Positions 13,891 through 24,704 of a DNA stretch of 64,000 nucleotides are shown here, in pieces. This stretch comes from Deinococcus radiophilus (GTDB taxonomy: Bacteria; Deinococcota; Deinococci; Deinococcales; Deinococcaceae): NCBI RefSeq assembly GCF_020889625.1, contig NZ_CP086380.1:1841001-1905000 (forward strand), written 5' to 3'. The translations under genes were made by a program, and so were the position numbers. The notes beneath the pieces were generated by a model that was not told where the DNA came from, did no database searches, and saw only the letters and a list, made by a program, of their open reading frames with translations. The stretch's first letter is position 1. Every line of letters begins with the position of its first letter.

Positions 13891-14444
13891 GGCCTGCGCA
13901 CCTCGGCACTCAGGTCCAGGGTACGGCCATCGTCGGCCACCACAGTCAGGTCTACCGTCTGGCCTTCTTCCAGCGGCCCGGTCAGATCCATCAGCATCAG
14001 GTGATCACCGCCGGAGGCCAGCACCAGCTCACCACCAGCAGGCACGGTCAGGCTGGGCGTTTCGACCATACCGCTGCTGCTGGCCCCGTCTGCCGCAGTG
14101 GTTTCGGTTCGCATCAGCATGACGTGACCCGCGGCCGGACTGGCCGCCGACACCAGCACGATGTCGCTGTCCGTGGGATTGGTCAGGGTAACATAGGCGG
14201 CAGTTTCCTTCATGCTCGGCGGCACCGCGGTCACGGTGGCAGTTCCGGCTTCCAGCGGCAGCACGCCGGTACTGGCAACAGCGTCAGTGGTATGGCCGCT
14301 GTGATCTGCCATCGGCTCTGCTGGGGCAGTGACACCCGGTTCGCTTACTGTGGTCTGCGAATCAGACGGTGAACAGGCTCCCAGCAGGGCGGGGAGCAGC
14401 AAACCTGGCAGTATCCGGCGGTACAGTGAGCGGGTCGGCATCAT
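13887..14444 (-). CDS. Copper chaperone PCu(A)C lipoprotein
   Basis: Periplasm-side copper chaperone with a lipoprotein signal ending LLPALLGACS (Cys becomes the lipidated residue). The mature part has the PCu(A)C pattern of spaced Met and His residues: HVMLMRTETTAADG, GMVETPSLTVPAGGELVL and GDHLMLMDL, fitting H-M-x(n)-M-x(n)-H-x-M. A His-rich MADHSGH segment lies in the N-terminal spacer. I start at 14444 (186 codons), 7 bases after TAGACT; the next ATG at 14441 is equally possible. First gene of the PCuAC-SCO-CtaG operon, whose order suggests a copper relay to cytochrome oxidase. Confidence 0.9.
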   Translation of the reverse strand: MMPTRSLYRRILPGLLLPALLGACSPSDSQTTVSEPGVTAPAEPMADHSGHTTDAVASTGVLPLEAGTATVTAVPPSMKETAAYVTLTNPTDSDIVLVSAASPAAGHVMLMRTETTAADGASSSGMVETPSLTVPAGGELVLASGGDHLMLMDLTGPLEEGQTVDLTVVADDGRTLDLSAEVRRP

Positions 14445-14503
14445 GGGGTCCAGTCTAGGCTGGAGGGTCCCCGTGAATTGTCCCACCCGCTGCCCTGTGC
14501 CAA

Positions 14504-15577
14504 TCAGCGGGTCAGCAGGTAAATCTTCGGGTGGTGCCCACCGCTGTACACCTGGGTCAGTTCACGGACCTCCCAGGGAGATTCCTGCGCTACACGCTCA
14601 AACAGCCGCAACTCATGGGTGACCACCACCATGCGCCCGCCCTTGGAGCACAGCCGGTGCATCTCGCGCAGGAAAGCCGGATACATCTCGGCGTTCCCCC
14701 CGTGGGTGCCGATGTCGTCGCCCCAGGGCAGGTCCGCCACGATCAGGTCGAAGGTTCTGGGTGGCAGGCCCGTGTTCAGCGCATCTACCTGCGCCACTTC
14801 CACGCTCCGGCCCGCTGCTTTCAGATTGGCGCGGGCGCAGGCGACGGCTTCGGGGTCAATATCCACGCCCACCATCGCCTCATAGGGGCCCATCAGCGCT
14901 CGCTCGACCAGGAGGGTGCCGCTGCCGCACATCGGGTTGAAGATCCGGTCCTTGACTCGTAGGCCCGCCAACGCCAGCGCCGCATAAGCGGTGGCGGCGT
15001 TTAGCCCACCCTCGCGGTTGCAGACCCGCCACTCACGGGCCGAAAGGGGCCGGGGGGTCAACCGGGCCAGTCCCTCCCAGCCAGTGCCGCCCGGAGCAGG
15101 CCGGAGGCGCAGCCGCAACTCGCCCTCTTCGGGATGTTCAGGCAGGCCAAGCGCCTGACCGACTTCCGCACTCAGACGTTCCATGACCTCCGTCTCGCGC
15201 CCTGCCGCCGACAGGCGAAAGGAGCGGTGTCCGCCCTGCTCGGCCACCCCGCGGAGCCAACTGGTCAGTTCGCCCAGCTGTTGGTGGCCCAGCAGGCCAC
15301 GGGGGCGCGGCACGTCCCATTGCCGCACAGCGTAGACCGCGACCACGCTCCGCAGCCGTGACAGGCGCTCGGTGGCACCAGCGTAGCGAAAGCGAATTTC
15401 CTCATCGGCGGCGCTCAGCACATCCAGCCCGGCAATGGCCGACAGCTCGGTGCGGGCCACTTCCTCCAGACCACGCAACACTTCGGCAGCGTACAGCGGC
15501 CACTCGGCGGGGTTGCCACGCGGCGCTGAGCGGCGAGGCCGGGACTTGGAACGTGAGCTGGGGCGGCGAGGAGGCAT
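14504..15577 (-). CDS. THUMP-domain class I SAM RNA methyltransferase, TrmN-like
   Basis: 357-residue methyltransferase. The N-terminal third (from YAAEVLRGLEEVARTELSAI) looks like a ferredoxin-like plus THUMP RNA-binding region. The C-terminal Rossmann domain starts at DRIFNPMCGSGTLLVERALM, with VGVDIDPEAVACARANLKAA for motif II and the catalytic DLIVADLPWGDDIG for motif IV (DLPW in place of the commoner NPPY). This layout matches enzymes making N2-methylguanosine in tRNA (TrmN/Trm14) or 23S rRNA; I favour TrmN because of size and the THUMP domain. The ATG at 15577 lies 7 bases after TATGAT; two earlier ATGs at 15589 and 15586 fall within that hexamer. Confidence 0.87.
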   Translation of the reverse strand: MPPRRPSSRSKSRPRRSAPRGNPAEWPLYAAEVLRGLEEVARTELSAIAGLDVLSAADEEIRFRYAGATERLSRLRSVVAVYAVRQWDVPRPRGLLGHQQLGELTSWLRGVAEQGGHRSFRLSAAGRETEVMERLSAEVGQALGLPEHPEEGELRLRLRPAPGGTGWEGLARLTPRPLSAREWRVCNREGGLNAATAYAALALAGLRVKDRIFNPMCGSGTLLVERALMGPYEAMVGVDIDPEAVACARANLKAAGRSVEVAQVDALNTGLPPRTFDLIVADLPWGDDIGTHGGNAEMYPAFLREMHRLCSKGGRMVVVTHELRLFERVAQESPWEVRELTQVYSGGHHPKIYLLTR

Positions 15578-15740
15578 AAGAGGCATCATAGGGCAGAAGG
15601 CCGAGTGGCTCTGCTGTGGGGCCTACCAATCCCCTGCACGAACTCGGCGGCCTATCCGGCTCAGAGTTTCAGCGACAGCCCGACGAAGGCCATAAAAAAG
15701 GACGACCCCCTCAGGAAATCGCCCCAACTATGCTTGGTTT

Positions 15741-16442
15741 TTAGCGGCGCACGTGGTCACTTTGCGGCGGGTTGGCTTCGGACGGGGCCGAAGGCACATG
15801 ACCCACACCTTCTCTGGACTCCTGCGCGGCCAGGTCGGCGCGGCCTTCGCTTTGCAGCGGCACTTCATCGGTGGCCGCCACGTCGCTGCTGTCCACACTC
15901 TCCAGTGACACGGCACCCAGCTGACGCATCAGTGCAGAAGCCTCAGCGGTACGCTGGGCGTCCTCGTCACGGGCAATCACCAGTACCTCGCCACCGTTCA
16001 TCCGGCGCACCACCTGTTCAGCATGGGTGGCGGGCATTCCGAAACCGCGCAGCAGCCGCACATAATCGCCGTGATCGGAGCCGGAAATAGCCCCGAACAG
16101 ACCGCCCAGCGTCAGGCCGCCGAGCAGACCGAACAGTGCGCCGTACATGCCGCCGTCTACATAGACCTGGGTGGCGGGAATCATGGCCAGCAGAATCCAG
16201 ACCGGCACGGTCAGCGCCAGACCAGCCAGCGCACCCATCACGGCACCTTTGATCACTCCCCCAGCTCCGGCGGGGGCGCCCTCTTCGGGGCTGACTCCCG
16301 TGGCGCTGGCCACTTCAGTCTGGGTCACAGCGCTGGTGCAGGCAAAACCCAGACGGTCACGCTCGAAGCCGCGTGACTCAAGAACTTGCAGGGCTCTGGC
16401 GGCCTGCTGGGGGGTCTGAAACAGTGCAACGACGCTTTCCAT
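15741..16442 (-). CDS. Membrane protein with N-terminal stress-protein (YflT/17M-like) domain
   Basis: 233-residue protein. It opens with ESVVALFQTPQQAARALQVL, the pattern of the general stress protein 17M/YflT-like domain, in which a helix samples paired residues. A Gly/Ala-rich section then holds two hydrophobic helices (GAVMGALAGLALTVPVWILL and MYGALFGLLGGLTLGG), followed by a second ferredoxin-like half ending GGEVLVIARDEDAQ and a disordered acidic tail. Proteins of this shape are common in bacteria living with stress, but no activity is established. The start at 16442 has AGGGGA immediately upstream; the ATG at 16460 would add six residues. Confidence 0.82.
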   Translation of the reverse strand: MESVVALFQTPQQAARALQVLESRGFERDRLGFACTSAVTQTEVASATGVSPEEGAPAGAGGVIKGAVMGALAGLALTVPVWILLAMIPATQVYVDGGMYGALFGLLGGLTLGGLFGAISGSDHGDYVRLLRGFGMPATHAEQVVRRMNGGEVLVIARDEDAQRTAEASALMRQLGAVSLESVDSSDVAATDEVPLQSEGRADLAAQESREGVGHVPSAPSEANPPQSDHVRR

Positions 16443-16581
16443 GTCCCCTATTTTTAGCATGTCTGCCCCCATAGCCGCAGTGACCGCCGTCCCCGGGCGG
16501 CTCACTGGTCCATCCGGGCTGCCCGGCAAATGGGGCAGTTATCCCGCTGGATCAGGCGGCAATTTCCTATACTGGCCGGGC

Positions 16582-17577
16582 ATGAGTCAGCCCGCTCCTT
16601 CTGTTTCCGTGTGTGTTCCACCTGCTGTATCCGCTGGCCTGACGCCCGCCTTTGAGCAGCAGTTGCGTGACGTGCTGCGTTCAGAAGTGGAATTTATCGA
16701 GCTGATTGGTGAAGACTTGGTGGGGGCCGGGGGCAAACGTATCCGCCCGCAGGTCACGCTGCTGGCCGCCGAAGCGCTGGGGGCCGTACCTCCCGATACT
16801 GCTGCCGTCAAGCTGGCTGTGTGTATCGAACTGCTGCACTCGGCGTCCCTGCTGCACGACGACCTGATTGACGACGCCGATACCCGCCGGGGCCAGGAAG
16901 CGGCCTTTCGGCGCTACGGCAACGTGGTGAGCGTGATGAGCGGTGACTTTATGCTCTCGCGGCTGTTGGTGCTGCTGTCGGATCTCCCCGGTTGCGCCCG
17001 GCTGACCCGCGCTTTTGGGGAAGTCGCCAGCATGGTCTGTGAAGGCGAAGTGCTGCAGTTTCAGGTGGCGGCCTACGGTAATCCGTCGTATGAGCAGTAC
17101 GAGCGGATCATCTACGGCAAGACGGCGGCGCTGCTGGAACTGGCCGCCGCTGCCCCCGCGTTGCTGCTGAATGCGGCGCCGGAGCAAGAAGCGGCCCTGC
17201 GGCAATATGGACGTGAGCTGGGCATGGCCTTTCAGCTGCGCGACGACCTGCTGGACCTGCTGGGCCGCGAAGAAGAGCTGGGCAAGCCGGTGGGCAGTGA
17301 CCTGCGCGAAGGCAAGGCCACCTGGCCGGTGCTGCGGCTGCTGGACAGCCCGGCTGGCGAAGAAGTCCGGACCATCCTGATGCGCCGCGCCGCGCCGAGT
17401 GGTGATCTGGTGCGCATCCAGACCCTGGCCGCTGAACACCACGCCGAAGCCGATACCTGGGCTGAGATCGCCCGCCGTCTGAATCTGGCCCGACAAGCGC
17501 TGGATGCTCTTCCCGGCGGCAGTGCCCGCCAGGAACTGGAAGACCTGCTGGACCGCCTGATTCCAGATCTGCACTGA
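16582..17577 (+). CDS. Long-chain polyprenyl diphosphate synthase
   Basis: 331-residue trans-prenyltransferase of the polyprenyl synthetase family, making the isoprenoid side chain of menaquinone or a related long-chain diphosphate from IPP and an allylic primer. GAGGKRIRPQ binds the primer, the first Asp-rich motif is DDLID at residues 93-97 with DTRRG after it, and the second is QLRDDLLDLLG near residue 220. Small residues just before the first motif (LHSASLLH) are compatible with a long product, which is inference. The ATG at 16582 follows TATACT by 8 bases, a leaderless start. Product chain length cannot be given. Confidence 0.93.
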   Translation: MSQPAPSVSVCVPPAVSAGLTPAFEQQLRDVLRSEVEFIELIGEDLVGAGGKRIRPQVTLLAAEALGAVPPDTAAVKLAVCIELLHSASLLHDDLIDDADTRRGQEAAFRRYGNVVSVMSGDFMLSRLLVLLSDLPGCARLTRAFGEVASMVCEGEVLQFQVAAYGNPSYEQYERIIYGKTAALLELAAAAPALLLNAAPEQEAALRQYGRELGMAFQLRDDLLDLLGREEELGKPVGSDLREGKATWPVLRLLDSPAGEEVRTILMRRAAPSGDLVRIQTLAAEHHAEADTWAEIARRLNLARQALDALPGGSARQELEDLLDRLIPDLH

Positions 17578-17756
17578 AGGTCTGAAACCAGCCCTCCTGG
17601 GCCCAACTTCTATGCAGCCCAGTGAGCTGGCGCACAGTCTTAGAGCCGCCTGAACAGGCGAAAAAATACAGTCGGTAGCGTGAAAATAAGCCGCTGTCAC
17701 TGCAGCAAGACCTGAGCACACTCCTGAGGGCCAGCGTGTATGCTCATACTGTCACG
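17578..17756 (+). promoter_or_regulatory. Region upstream of the gdhA leader ORF
   Basis: About 180 bases without a gene. It contains a small hairpin GCCT-gaac-AGGC followed by gaaaaaa (17648-17664) and a CATACT hexamer (17745-17750) placed 6 bases before the ATG at 17757. The hexamer is a good candidate -10 for the gdhA-gdhB operon; no clear -35 is seen. Confidence 0.5.
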
Positions 17757-17876
17757 ATGAATCAGGCTCTCTCTTTGTTGCAGTTTTCTGGTAGGTGCTC
17801 TGGGCACCTGCCTGGCCGTATGGACCTGGCTTGGCCGTGCATCACATTCCCCCATTTTCCAAGGAGGCCCAGATGA
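17757..17876 (+). CDS. Leader peptide ORF overlapping gdhA
   Basis: 39-codon ORF beginning [10 protein letters not shown] and ending PHFPRRPR. Its TGA overlaps the gdhA ATG (ATGA at 17873-17876). The start codon lies 6 bases after CATACT, so a transcript from this -10 would begin at or next to the ORF's own ATG and be translated leaderless. The gdhA Shine-Dalgarno (aaggagg, 17861-17867) lies within the last codons of the ORF, so translation of the leader should affect access to it. Three leucines fall in the first eight residues. No homologue is known to me; coding is inferred from position and overlap only. Confidence 0.5.
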   Translation: MNQALSLLQFSGRCSGHLPGRMDLAWPCITFPHFPRRPR

Positions 17877-19117
17877 GGGTTTCAGGACTGAACTGGCAGG
17901 GGCTGATGGAACAGCTCCAAGAAGCCCTGCCTTACTGCGAAGTGACGGACCAATCACTCGCGTACTTTAAATATCCTCGCCGCAGCGTCAAGATGAACCT
18001 GCCCGTCAAGATGGATGATGGTCAGGTGCGGGTATTTCAGGGGTACCGCTCGGTACACTCCAATGCCCGCGGCCCCAGCATGGGCGGCGTACGTTTCCGC
18101 GAGGGGCTATCGCTTCACGAGTGCGAGGCCCTGGCCGCCATCATGACCCTCAAGGCCGCGGTGGCCGACCTGCCACTGGGTGGCGCCAAAGGTGGAGTGG
18201 ATGTGGACCCGGAAACCCTCAGCGCCCATGAGCAAGAAGGCCTGACCCGCCGCTTTACCTCGGAGCTGTTCGAGCTGATCGGCCCCAACGAGGACATTCT
18301 GGCGCCGGATGTGGGGACCGACTCGCAGCACATGGCCTGGATATACGACGCCTTCAACGAAGGCCGGGGAACCTCAATCAACGGCATGGTCGTGGGCAAG
18401 CCGATGGCCCTGGGTGGTTCATACGCCACCAAGGACGCCCGTGGTCAGAGCGCCGCCATGGTCACCGCCCGCGCCCTGGAAGACAGCGGTCAGGGCGTCA
18501 AGAATGCCCGCATTGCCATCTTCGGATACGGCGATGTCGGCTCCAAGGCAGCGCGGCTCCTGCAGGCGCAGGGCGCCCTGATTGTGGCTGTCAGTGACCG
18601 TCACGGGGCCATTTATTCCAGCAGTGGGCTGGACCTTCCAGCACTGGCCGAACACCGTGAGCAGGGCGGCAGCGTGTGCGGATTCGCACTGGACATTTCC
18701 AAGGATGAGCTCCTGGAGCTGGACGTGGACGCGCTGATTCTGGCCTTCGACTTTGGCACGGTGAATGCGGGCAACGCCCACAAGGTCCGGGCCACCTATC
18801 TGGTCGAAGCCACCAACCGCGCTGTGCTCCCCGAAGCCGAGCGTTACCTGCGTGAGCGCGACATTCGGGTCCTGCCTGATCTGGTCGCGGCCATCGGAGG
18901 CGTGGTGGTGAACTATGTGGAATGGGTGCAGTCGCACACCAATTTCTTCTGGACCGCCGATGAGATCGAAGCAGTGGCCGAACAGCACATCAACCGCGCA
19001 CTGGACGACGTGATGAATGTCATGGAGCAAAACGGCATTGACATGCGGACTGCGGCCTACGTGCTGGCGCTCAGCCGCCTGAACAGTGCCACCGAGATGC
19101 GCGGCGTCTACCCCTGA
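17873..19117 (+). CDS. gdhA: Glutamate dehydrogenase-like protein, GdhA regulatory type
   Basis: 414-residue member of the Glu/Leu/Phe/Val dehydrogenase family. The fold is complete: [10 protein letters not shown] with Lys106, Lys94 in MTLKAAV, Asp146 in LAPDVGTD and a Rossmann motif [10 protein letters not shown]. Two glutamate-binding residues are changed: the Lys of GP-x-KGG is Met70 ([10 protein letters not shown]), and the Ser of VSYFEW is Asn347 (VVNYVEW). In Thermus thermophilus a tandem GdhA (regulatory) and GdhB (catalytic) form a hetero-oligomer; the same order here and the lost residues suggest this copy is regulatory. A strong aaggagg site precedes the ATG, which also overlaps a short leader ORF. 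gdhB follows after 64 bases. Confidence 0.9.
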   Translation: MRVSGLNWQGLMEQLQEALPYCEVTDQSLAYFKYPRRSVKMNLPVKMDDGQVRVFQGYRSVHSNARGPSMGGVRFREGLSLHECEALAAIMTLKAAVADLPLGGAKGGVDVDPETLSAHEQEGLTRRFTSELFELIGPNEDILAPDVGTDSQHMAWIYDAFNEGRGTSINGMVVGKPMALGGSYATKDARGQSAAMVTARALEDSGQGVKNARIAIFGYGDVGSKAARLLQAQGALIVAVSDRHGAIYSSSGLDLPALAEHREQGGSVCGFALDISKDELLELDVDALILAFDFGTVNAGNAHKVRATYLVEATNRAVLPEAERYLRERDIRVLPDLVAAIGGVVVNYVEWVQSHTNFFWTADEIEAVAEQHINRALDDVMNVMEQNGIDMRTAAYVLALSRLNSATEMRGVYP

Positions 19118-19181
19118 GTCCTGATTTTTTCCCAAGCACACTCGAGCATTCCTCAGAGCATTCCCCAGCGAAGGAGCTGCC

Positions 19182-20492
19182 ATGACCACCGAATCCCCCG
19201 CCCCCGTCAAAACATCCACCCACGATATTCCCAGCTACCTGGACCCCAACAACATCGGCGCCTACGAGATCTTCTTGGAGCAGGTCGACCGCGTGACGCC
19301 TTACTTGGGCAACCTGGCCTACTGGGTCGAAACCCTCAAGCGCCCCAAGCGCATCTTGGTGGTCGACGTGCCAATCCACTTGGACGACGGCAGCGTGGCC
19401 CACTTCGAGGGCTACCGCGTGCAGCACAACACCTCGCGTGGCCCGGCCAAAGGCGGCATCCGCTACCACCAGGACGTGAACCTCTCCGAAGTGATGGCCC
19501 TCTCAGCCTGGATGACCATCAAGAACGCCGCTGTGAACGTGCCCTACGGCGGCGGTAAGGGCGGCATCCGGATTGACCCGCGCAAATACTCGCAGGGCGA
19601 ACTGGAACGCGTGACCCGGCGCTTTACCACCGAAATCGGCCTGATTATCGGCCCAGAAAAAGACATTCCCGCCCCCGACGTCAACACCAACCCGCAAATT
19701 ATGGCCTGGATGATGGACACCTACTCCATGAATGTGGGCCGCACGGCCACCGGCGTGGTGACCGGCAAGCCCATCGCGCTGGGCGGATCGCTGGGCCGCA
19801 GTGACGCTACCGGACGCGGCGTCTTCGTGACCGGGGCCGAGGCCATGAAGAAGCTGGGGATCAACATGGAAGGCGCCCGTATTGCTGTGCAGGGCTTCGG
19901 CAACGTGGGCAACGCCGCCGCCCGCATCTTCCACGACCACGGGGCCAAGATCGTCGCCATTCAGGACGTGACCGGCACGGTGTACAGCGCCGCGGGCATT
20001 GACCCTTACAAGGCGATGGAGCACCTGAGCGCCACGGGCAAGATTACCGACCTGCCCGGCACCGACGAGCTGAGCCGCGAGGAGTTCTGGACCGTGGACT
20101 GCGACGTGCTGATTCCCGCCGCCTTGGAAAAACAGATCACCGAAGCCAATGCTGATCAGATCAAGGCCAAACTGATCGTGGAAGGCGCCAACGGCCCCAC
20201 CATCCCTGCCGCCGACGACATTCTGGCCAGCCGTGGCGTGACCGTGGTGCCGGACGTTCTGGCCAACGCGGGTGGCGTGACGGTCAGTTACTTCGAGTGG
20301 GTGCAGGACTTCAGCTCGTTCTTCTGGACCGAAGACGAGATTAACCAGCGCCTGGACCGCATCATGACCGACGCTTTCCTGAGCCTGTGGGACGTCAAGG
20401 AGCGCCACGGCGTGACCCTGCGTACCGCCGCTTACATCGTGGCGTGTACCCGCGTTCTGGAAGCACGTGCGCTGCGCGGCCTGTACCCCTGA
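19182..20492 (+). CDS. gdhB: Glutamate dehydrogenase, catalytic GdhB type
   Basis: 436-residue NAD(P)-dependent glutamate dehydrogenase, interconverting glutamate with 2-oxoglutarate and ammonia. All the family's glutamate- and ammonia-site residues are seen: Lys90 in [11 protein letters not shown], Lys114 in MTIKNAAV, catalytic Lys126 in PYGGGKGG, Asp166 in PAPDVNT and Ser369 in VTVSYFEW. The cofactor domain has [10 protein letters not shown] and the late EGANGPT. GAAGGAG gives a good ribosome site before the ATG at 19182. It shares an operon with gdhA and ends at a strong terminator. I infer that GdhB is the active subunit of a hetero-oligomer. Confidence 0.96.
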   Translation: MTTESPAPVKTSTHDIPSYLDPNNIGAYEIFLEQVDRVTPYLGNLAYWVETLKRPKRILVVDVPIHLDDGSVAHFEGYRVQHNTSRGPAKGGIRYHQDVNLSEVMALSAWMTIKNAAVNVPYGGGKGGIRIDPRKYSQGELERVTRRFTTEIGLIIGPEKDIPAPDVNTNPQIMAWMMDTYSMNVGRTATGVVTGKPIALGGSLGRSDATGRGVFVTGAEAMKKLGINMEGARIAVQGFGNVGNAAARIFHDHGAKIVAIQDVTGTVYSAAGIDPYKAMEHLSATGKITDLPGTDELSREEFWTVDCDVLIPAALEKQITEANADQIKAKLIVEGANGPTIPAADDILASRGVTVVPDVLANAGGVTVSYFEWVQDFSSFFWTEDEINQRLDRIMTDAFLSLWDVKERHGVTLRTAAYIVACTRVLEARALRGLYP

Positions 20493-20513
20493 TTCTCAGA
20501 AGGTGTTCTCCGC

Positions 20514-20543
20514 TCCCTCCCCTTGCCGGGGGGAGTTTTTTTG
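20514..20543 (+). terminator. Terminator of the gdhA-gdhB operon
   Basis: GC-rich stem (ctccctcccc pairing with ggggggag around ttgcc) followed by seven T residues at 20537-20543. Confidence 0.85.
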
Positions 20544-20657
20544 CACCTGACCTGCCACCTTCCTGAGTTCTGGCCGCATCCAATACCAGCGGCCCAGGTC
20601 AGAAACCAAATCCTGACCTGGGCCGCTCCCCTAGGTGTGGTTACGTTTTGTTCCCGC

Positions 20658-21911
20658 TTATTGCATGGGGTTCATGGGCTGACCGTTGAAAGTCATGCCA
20701 TTCACGATCTCCAGGGCACGTTCACGCACGGCGTCGGGCAGTTTGGCGTAGTGCAGGCCCTCGTGGTAGCCCTGACCGCTGGTCAGCATCCACTGCAGCA
20801 GGTGCTGCAACCGCTCGCCCTGGGCCTTGTCGCGGCCAGCGTAGTTCTGCTCAGGGTAGACCAGCAAGTAGGTGTAGGACGCCATCGGATACACGCCTTC
20901 GCCTTCAGCGTTGGTCACGCTGCCGCGCATGTCTTCAGGCAGTTCAGAAGCGGCGGCGGCGGCAGTCACACCTTCCAGGCTGGGCTGCATGAACTCACCC
21001 GCAGCGTTCTGGATGGCCATCATGGGCATGTTGTTCTGCTGTGCGTAGGCTTCTTCGATATAGCCCAGAGCGCCGGGGGTGTTCTGCACCAGGCCAGCTA
21101 CGCCGTCGTTGCCCTTGGCGGCGCTGCCCACCGTCCAGTTGACCGAGTTGCCCATGCCCACGCTGTCGCTGAACTCAGGGCTGACTTTGCTCAGGAAGTC
21201 GGTAAACACGGCGGTGGTGCCCGAGGAGTCGGAGCGGCGAGCCACGGTGATTGGCAGCCCGGGCAGTTCCACGCCTTCGTTCAGTTCCAGAATGGCGGGA
21301 TCGTTCCAAGTGGTGATCTTGCCCAGGAAGATGTCGGCCAGGACAGGGCCGGTCATCTTGAGGGTGGTGGCAGGGTCCAGGCCGGGAACGTTGTAGGTGG
21401 CGGTGACCGCACCCAGGGCCATGGGGATGTGGGCAATTTCGCCGGGCGCACTGGCCAGCTTCTCGTCGTCCATGGCATTGTCGCTGGCGCCGAAGTCCAC
21501 CGTCTGTTCGATGATCTGCTTCTGGCCGGTGCCTGAACCCACCGACTGGTAGTTCACGCTCACGCCGACTTCTTTGCCATACTCGTCAAACATCTTGGAG
21601 TACAGGGGAAAGGGGAAAGAAGCACCTGCGCCGGTCAGGTTGCCATCGGCGTGGGGCGCAGCAGGCGCACTCAGGCCAGCCGCAGCGCCAGCATTGGCCG
21701 CAGCGTCAGTTACAGCCTCGCCTGCATCGGTGGCCGCTTCGGTGACCGTCTCAGCAGCGGCTTCGGTGGCCGTCTCGGTGGTCGTGGTGGTGGTCGCAGT
21801 GGCCGCCTCGCCCGTCTCTTGGGTGGTGGTCGTGGTGGTGGCCGGCTCGGAGCAGGCGAACAGCATGGCCGTCAGCGGCAGCAAGAACAGGTGCTTGGCA
21901 GTCAATTTCAT
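20658..21911 (-). CDS. pstS: Phosphate ABC transporter substrate-binding lipoprotein
   Basis: 417-residue phosphate-binding protein of the high-affinity Pst system. A lipoprotein signal ends TAMLFACS. It is followed by an unusually long Thr/Ala/Glu-rich spacer (about residues 20-90) before the binding domain starts at GNLTGAGASFPFPLYSKMF. Phosphate-contact segments are GAGASFPFP, SVGSGTGQKQ, FGASDNAM and RRSDSSGTT. The ATG at 21911 lies 6 bases after TAGACT; a PHO-box-like direct repeat sits 8 bases upstream of that hexamer. No pstC, pstA, pstB or phoU is in the window: the downstream neighbour is convergent gdhB and the upstream neighbour is a carboxylase. The spacer may let the binding domain reach through the cell wall, which is inference. 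Confidence 0.95.
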   Translation of the reverse strand: MKLTAKHLFLLPLTAMLFACSEPATTTTTTQETGEAATATTTTTTETATEAAAETVTEAATDAGEAVTDAAANAGAAAGLSAPAAPHADGNLTGAGASFPFPLYSKMFDEYGKEVGVSVNYQSVGSGTGQKQIIEQTVDFGASDNAMDDEKLASAPGEIAHIPMALGAVTATYNVPGLDPATTLKMTGPVLADIFLGKITTWNDPAILELNEGVELPGLPITVARRSDSSGTTAVFTDFLSKVSPEFSDSVGMGNSVNWTVGSAAKGNDGVAGLVQNTPGALGYIEEAYAQQNNMPMMAIQNAAGEFMQPSLEGVTAAAAASELPEDMRGSVTNAEGEGVYPMASYTYLLVYPEQNYAGRDKAQGERLQHLLQWMLTSGQGYHEGLHYAKLPDAVRERALEIVNGMTFNGQPMNPMQ

Positions 21912-21931
21912 GCGGCGAGTCTAGGGAGGGT

Positions 21932-21949
21932 GTGTCAGCATTCTGTCAG
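21932..21949 (-). promoter_or_regulatory. PHO-box-like direct repeat at pstS
   Basis: Read on the pstS strand: CTGACAGAATGCTGACAC, two CTGACA units with an 11-base period. This resembles the E. coli PHO box (CTGTCAT-N4-CTGTCAC) with one T-to-A change in each half. It ends 8 bases before the TAGACT -10 hexamer (21918-21923). A second 11-base-period repeat, CGTTAAAATGA then CGTTAGAGACG, lies upstream at about 21967-21988. Confidence 0.55.
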
Positions 21950-22097
21950 CCCGGAGGCGTTTACATCGTCTCTAACGTCATTTTAACGGTTACTTGCCCT
22001 CTGTAAACTTTTGAGGCCGTCCAGCTCCTCCGTGCCAAATTATGGCCACCCTGAGCCAGCAAGTGAATGCTCAGGGCAGTGCACATGACTCCCGGAA

Positions 22098-23669
<1,572 letters not shown>

Positions 23670-23785
23670 GGGGGTAGTCTAGCGGGTGGGACGCAGGCAG
23701 ACGCAGAGGGGCCGGCGCAGTGAAGGTCGGAGCGCAGGGCGGGGGCGCGACCTCAAATCCCTGCGACCCTCAGACACTGTGAACC

Positions 23786-24670
23786 TCAGCCCAGCATCTT
23801 GAGTTCACTCAGCCCCGACAGGAACTCGCGCTCCGGGTACTCCTCGGCGTCGAAGCCCCGGTCGCCCTCGGCCGGCTGCACGCTCAGGCCGGCGAAGTCG
23901 TACAGCTCCGCGTCGAGCAGGTGGCTGGGGGTCACGCGGGTCAGCGAACGCAGAATGTTATTCAGGCGGCCCGGATGCTCACGCTCCCAGCCTGCCAGCA
24001 TCTCCCCCACCACTTTGCGCTGCAAGTTCTCCTGGCTGCCGCACAGAGTGCAGGGGATGATGGGAAACCCTTTGGCCCCCGCGTAGGCCACAATCTGGCT
24101 CTCTGCCACGTAGGCCAGCGGGCGAATCACCACGTTGGTGCCGTCGTCCGATTGCAGCTTGGGCGGCATGGCCTTGAGGCGAGCGCCAAAAAACATGTTC
24201 ATGAACAGCGTCTGCAAAATATCGTCGCGGTGGTGGCCCAGCGCAATCTTGGTGGCCCCGATGCGGCGGGCGTGCGCGTACAGGATGCCCCGGCGCAGGC
24301 GGCTGCACAGACTACAGGTGGTCTTGCCTTCGGGCACCTTTTCCTTCACCACGCTGTAGGTGTCCTCGGTCAGGATGTCGTACGGCACGCCCAGTTCAGA
24401 CAGGTAACGCGGCAGCACGTCCTTCGGGAAGCCCGGCTGGCCCTGGTCCAGGTTCACCGCCACTACCTCGAAGCGGACCGGCGCCCGCTTCTGGAGGTGC
24501 AGCAGCACGTCCAGCAGGGTGTAACTATCCTTGCCGCCCGAGAGGCACACCATGACCTTGTCGCCGTCCTCAATCATCCCGAAGTCGCCGGTGGCCTGCC
24601 CGGCGGCCTTGGTGATAGGACGGAAGAACTCGTCGGTGGTGGGTGGAAGATGGTGGATGGAATTAGCCAT
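23786..24670 (-). CDS. ttcA: tRNA 2-thiocytidine(32) synthetase TtcA
   Basis: 294-residue PP-loop ATPase that thiolates cytidine 32 of certain tRNAs using an iron-sulfur cluster. The PP-loop is [10 protein letters not shown] at residues 42-51. Two CxxC pairs are Cys119/Cys122 in TTCSLCSRL and Cys207/Cys210 in IPCTLCGS, the family's cluster ligands. [19 protein letters not shown] is the typical TtcA motif. The ATG at 24670 has no Shine-Dalgarno; it lies inside a 14-codon ORF that starts leaderless upstream and ends in TAA just past this ATG, so the start is probably reached by translational coupling. The gene seems to stand alone. Confidence 0.95.
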   Translation of the reverse strand: MANSIHHLPPTTDEFFRPITKAAGQATGDFGMIEDGDKVMVCLSGGKDSYTLLDVLLHLQKRAPVRFEVVAVNLDQGQPGFPKDVLPRYLSELGVPYDILTEDTYSVVKEKVPEGKTTCSLCSRLRRGILYAHARRIGATKIALGHHRDDILQTLFMNMFFGARLKAMPPKLQSDDGTNVVIRPLAYVAESQIVAYAGAKGFPIIPCTLCGSQENLQRKVVGEMLAGWEREHPGRLNNILRSLTRVTPSHLLDAELYDFAGLSVQPAEGDRGFDAEEYPEREFLSGLSELKMLG

Positions 24671-24704
24671 AAGTGTTTGCGGGAGAGGAAAAGGGCCAAA
24701 ACAT
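24663..24704 (-). CDS. Short leader ORF overlapping ttcA start
   Basis: 13 codons plus stop, peptide [13 protein letters not shown]. The ATG at 24704 lies 7 bases after TAGAAT (24712-24717), a leaderless promoter layout, and the ORF ends in TAA that overlaps the first codons of ttcA in another frame. Because ttcA itself lacks a ribosome site, this small ORF may feed ribosomes to it. Coding is inferred from position only. Confidence 0.42.
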   Translation of the reverse strand: MFWPFSSPANTYG

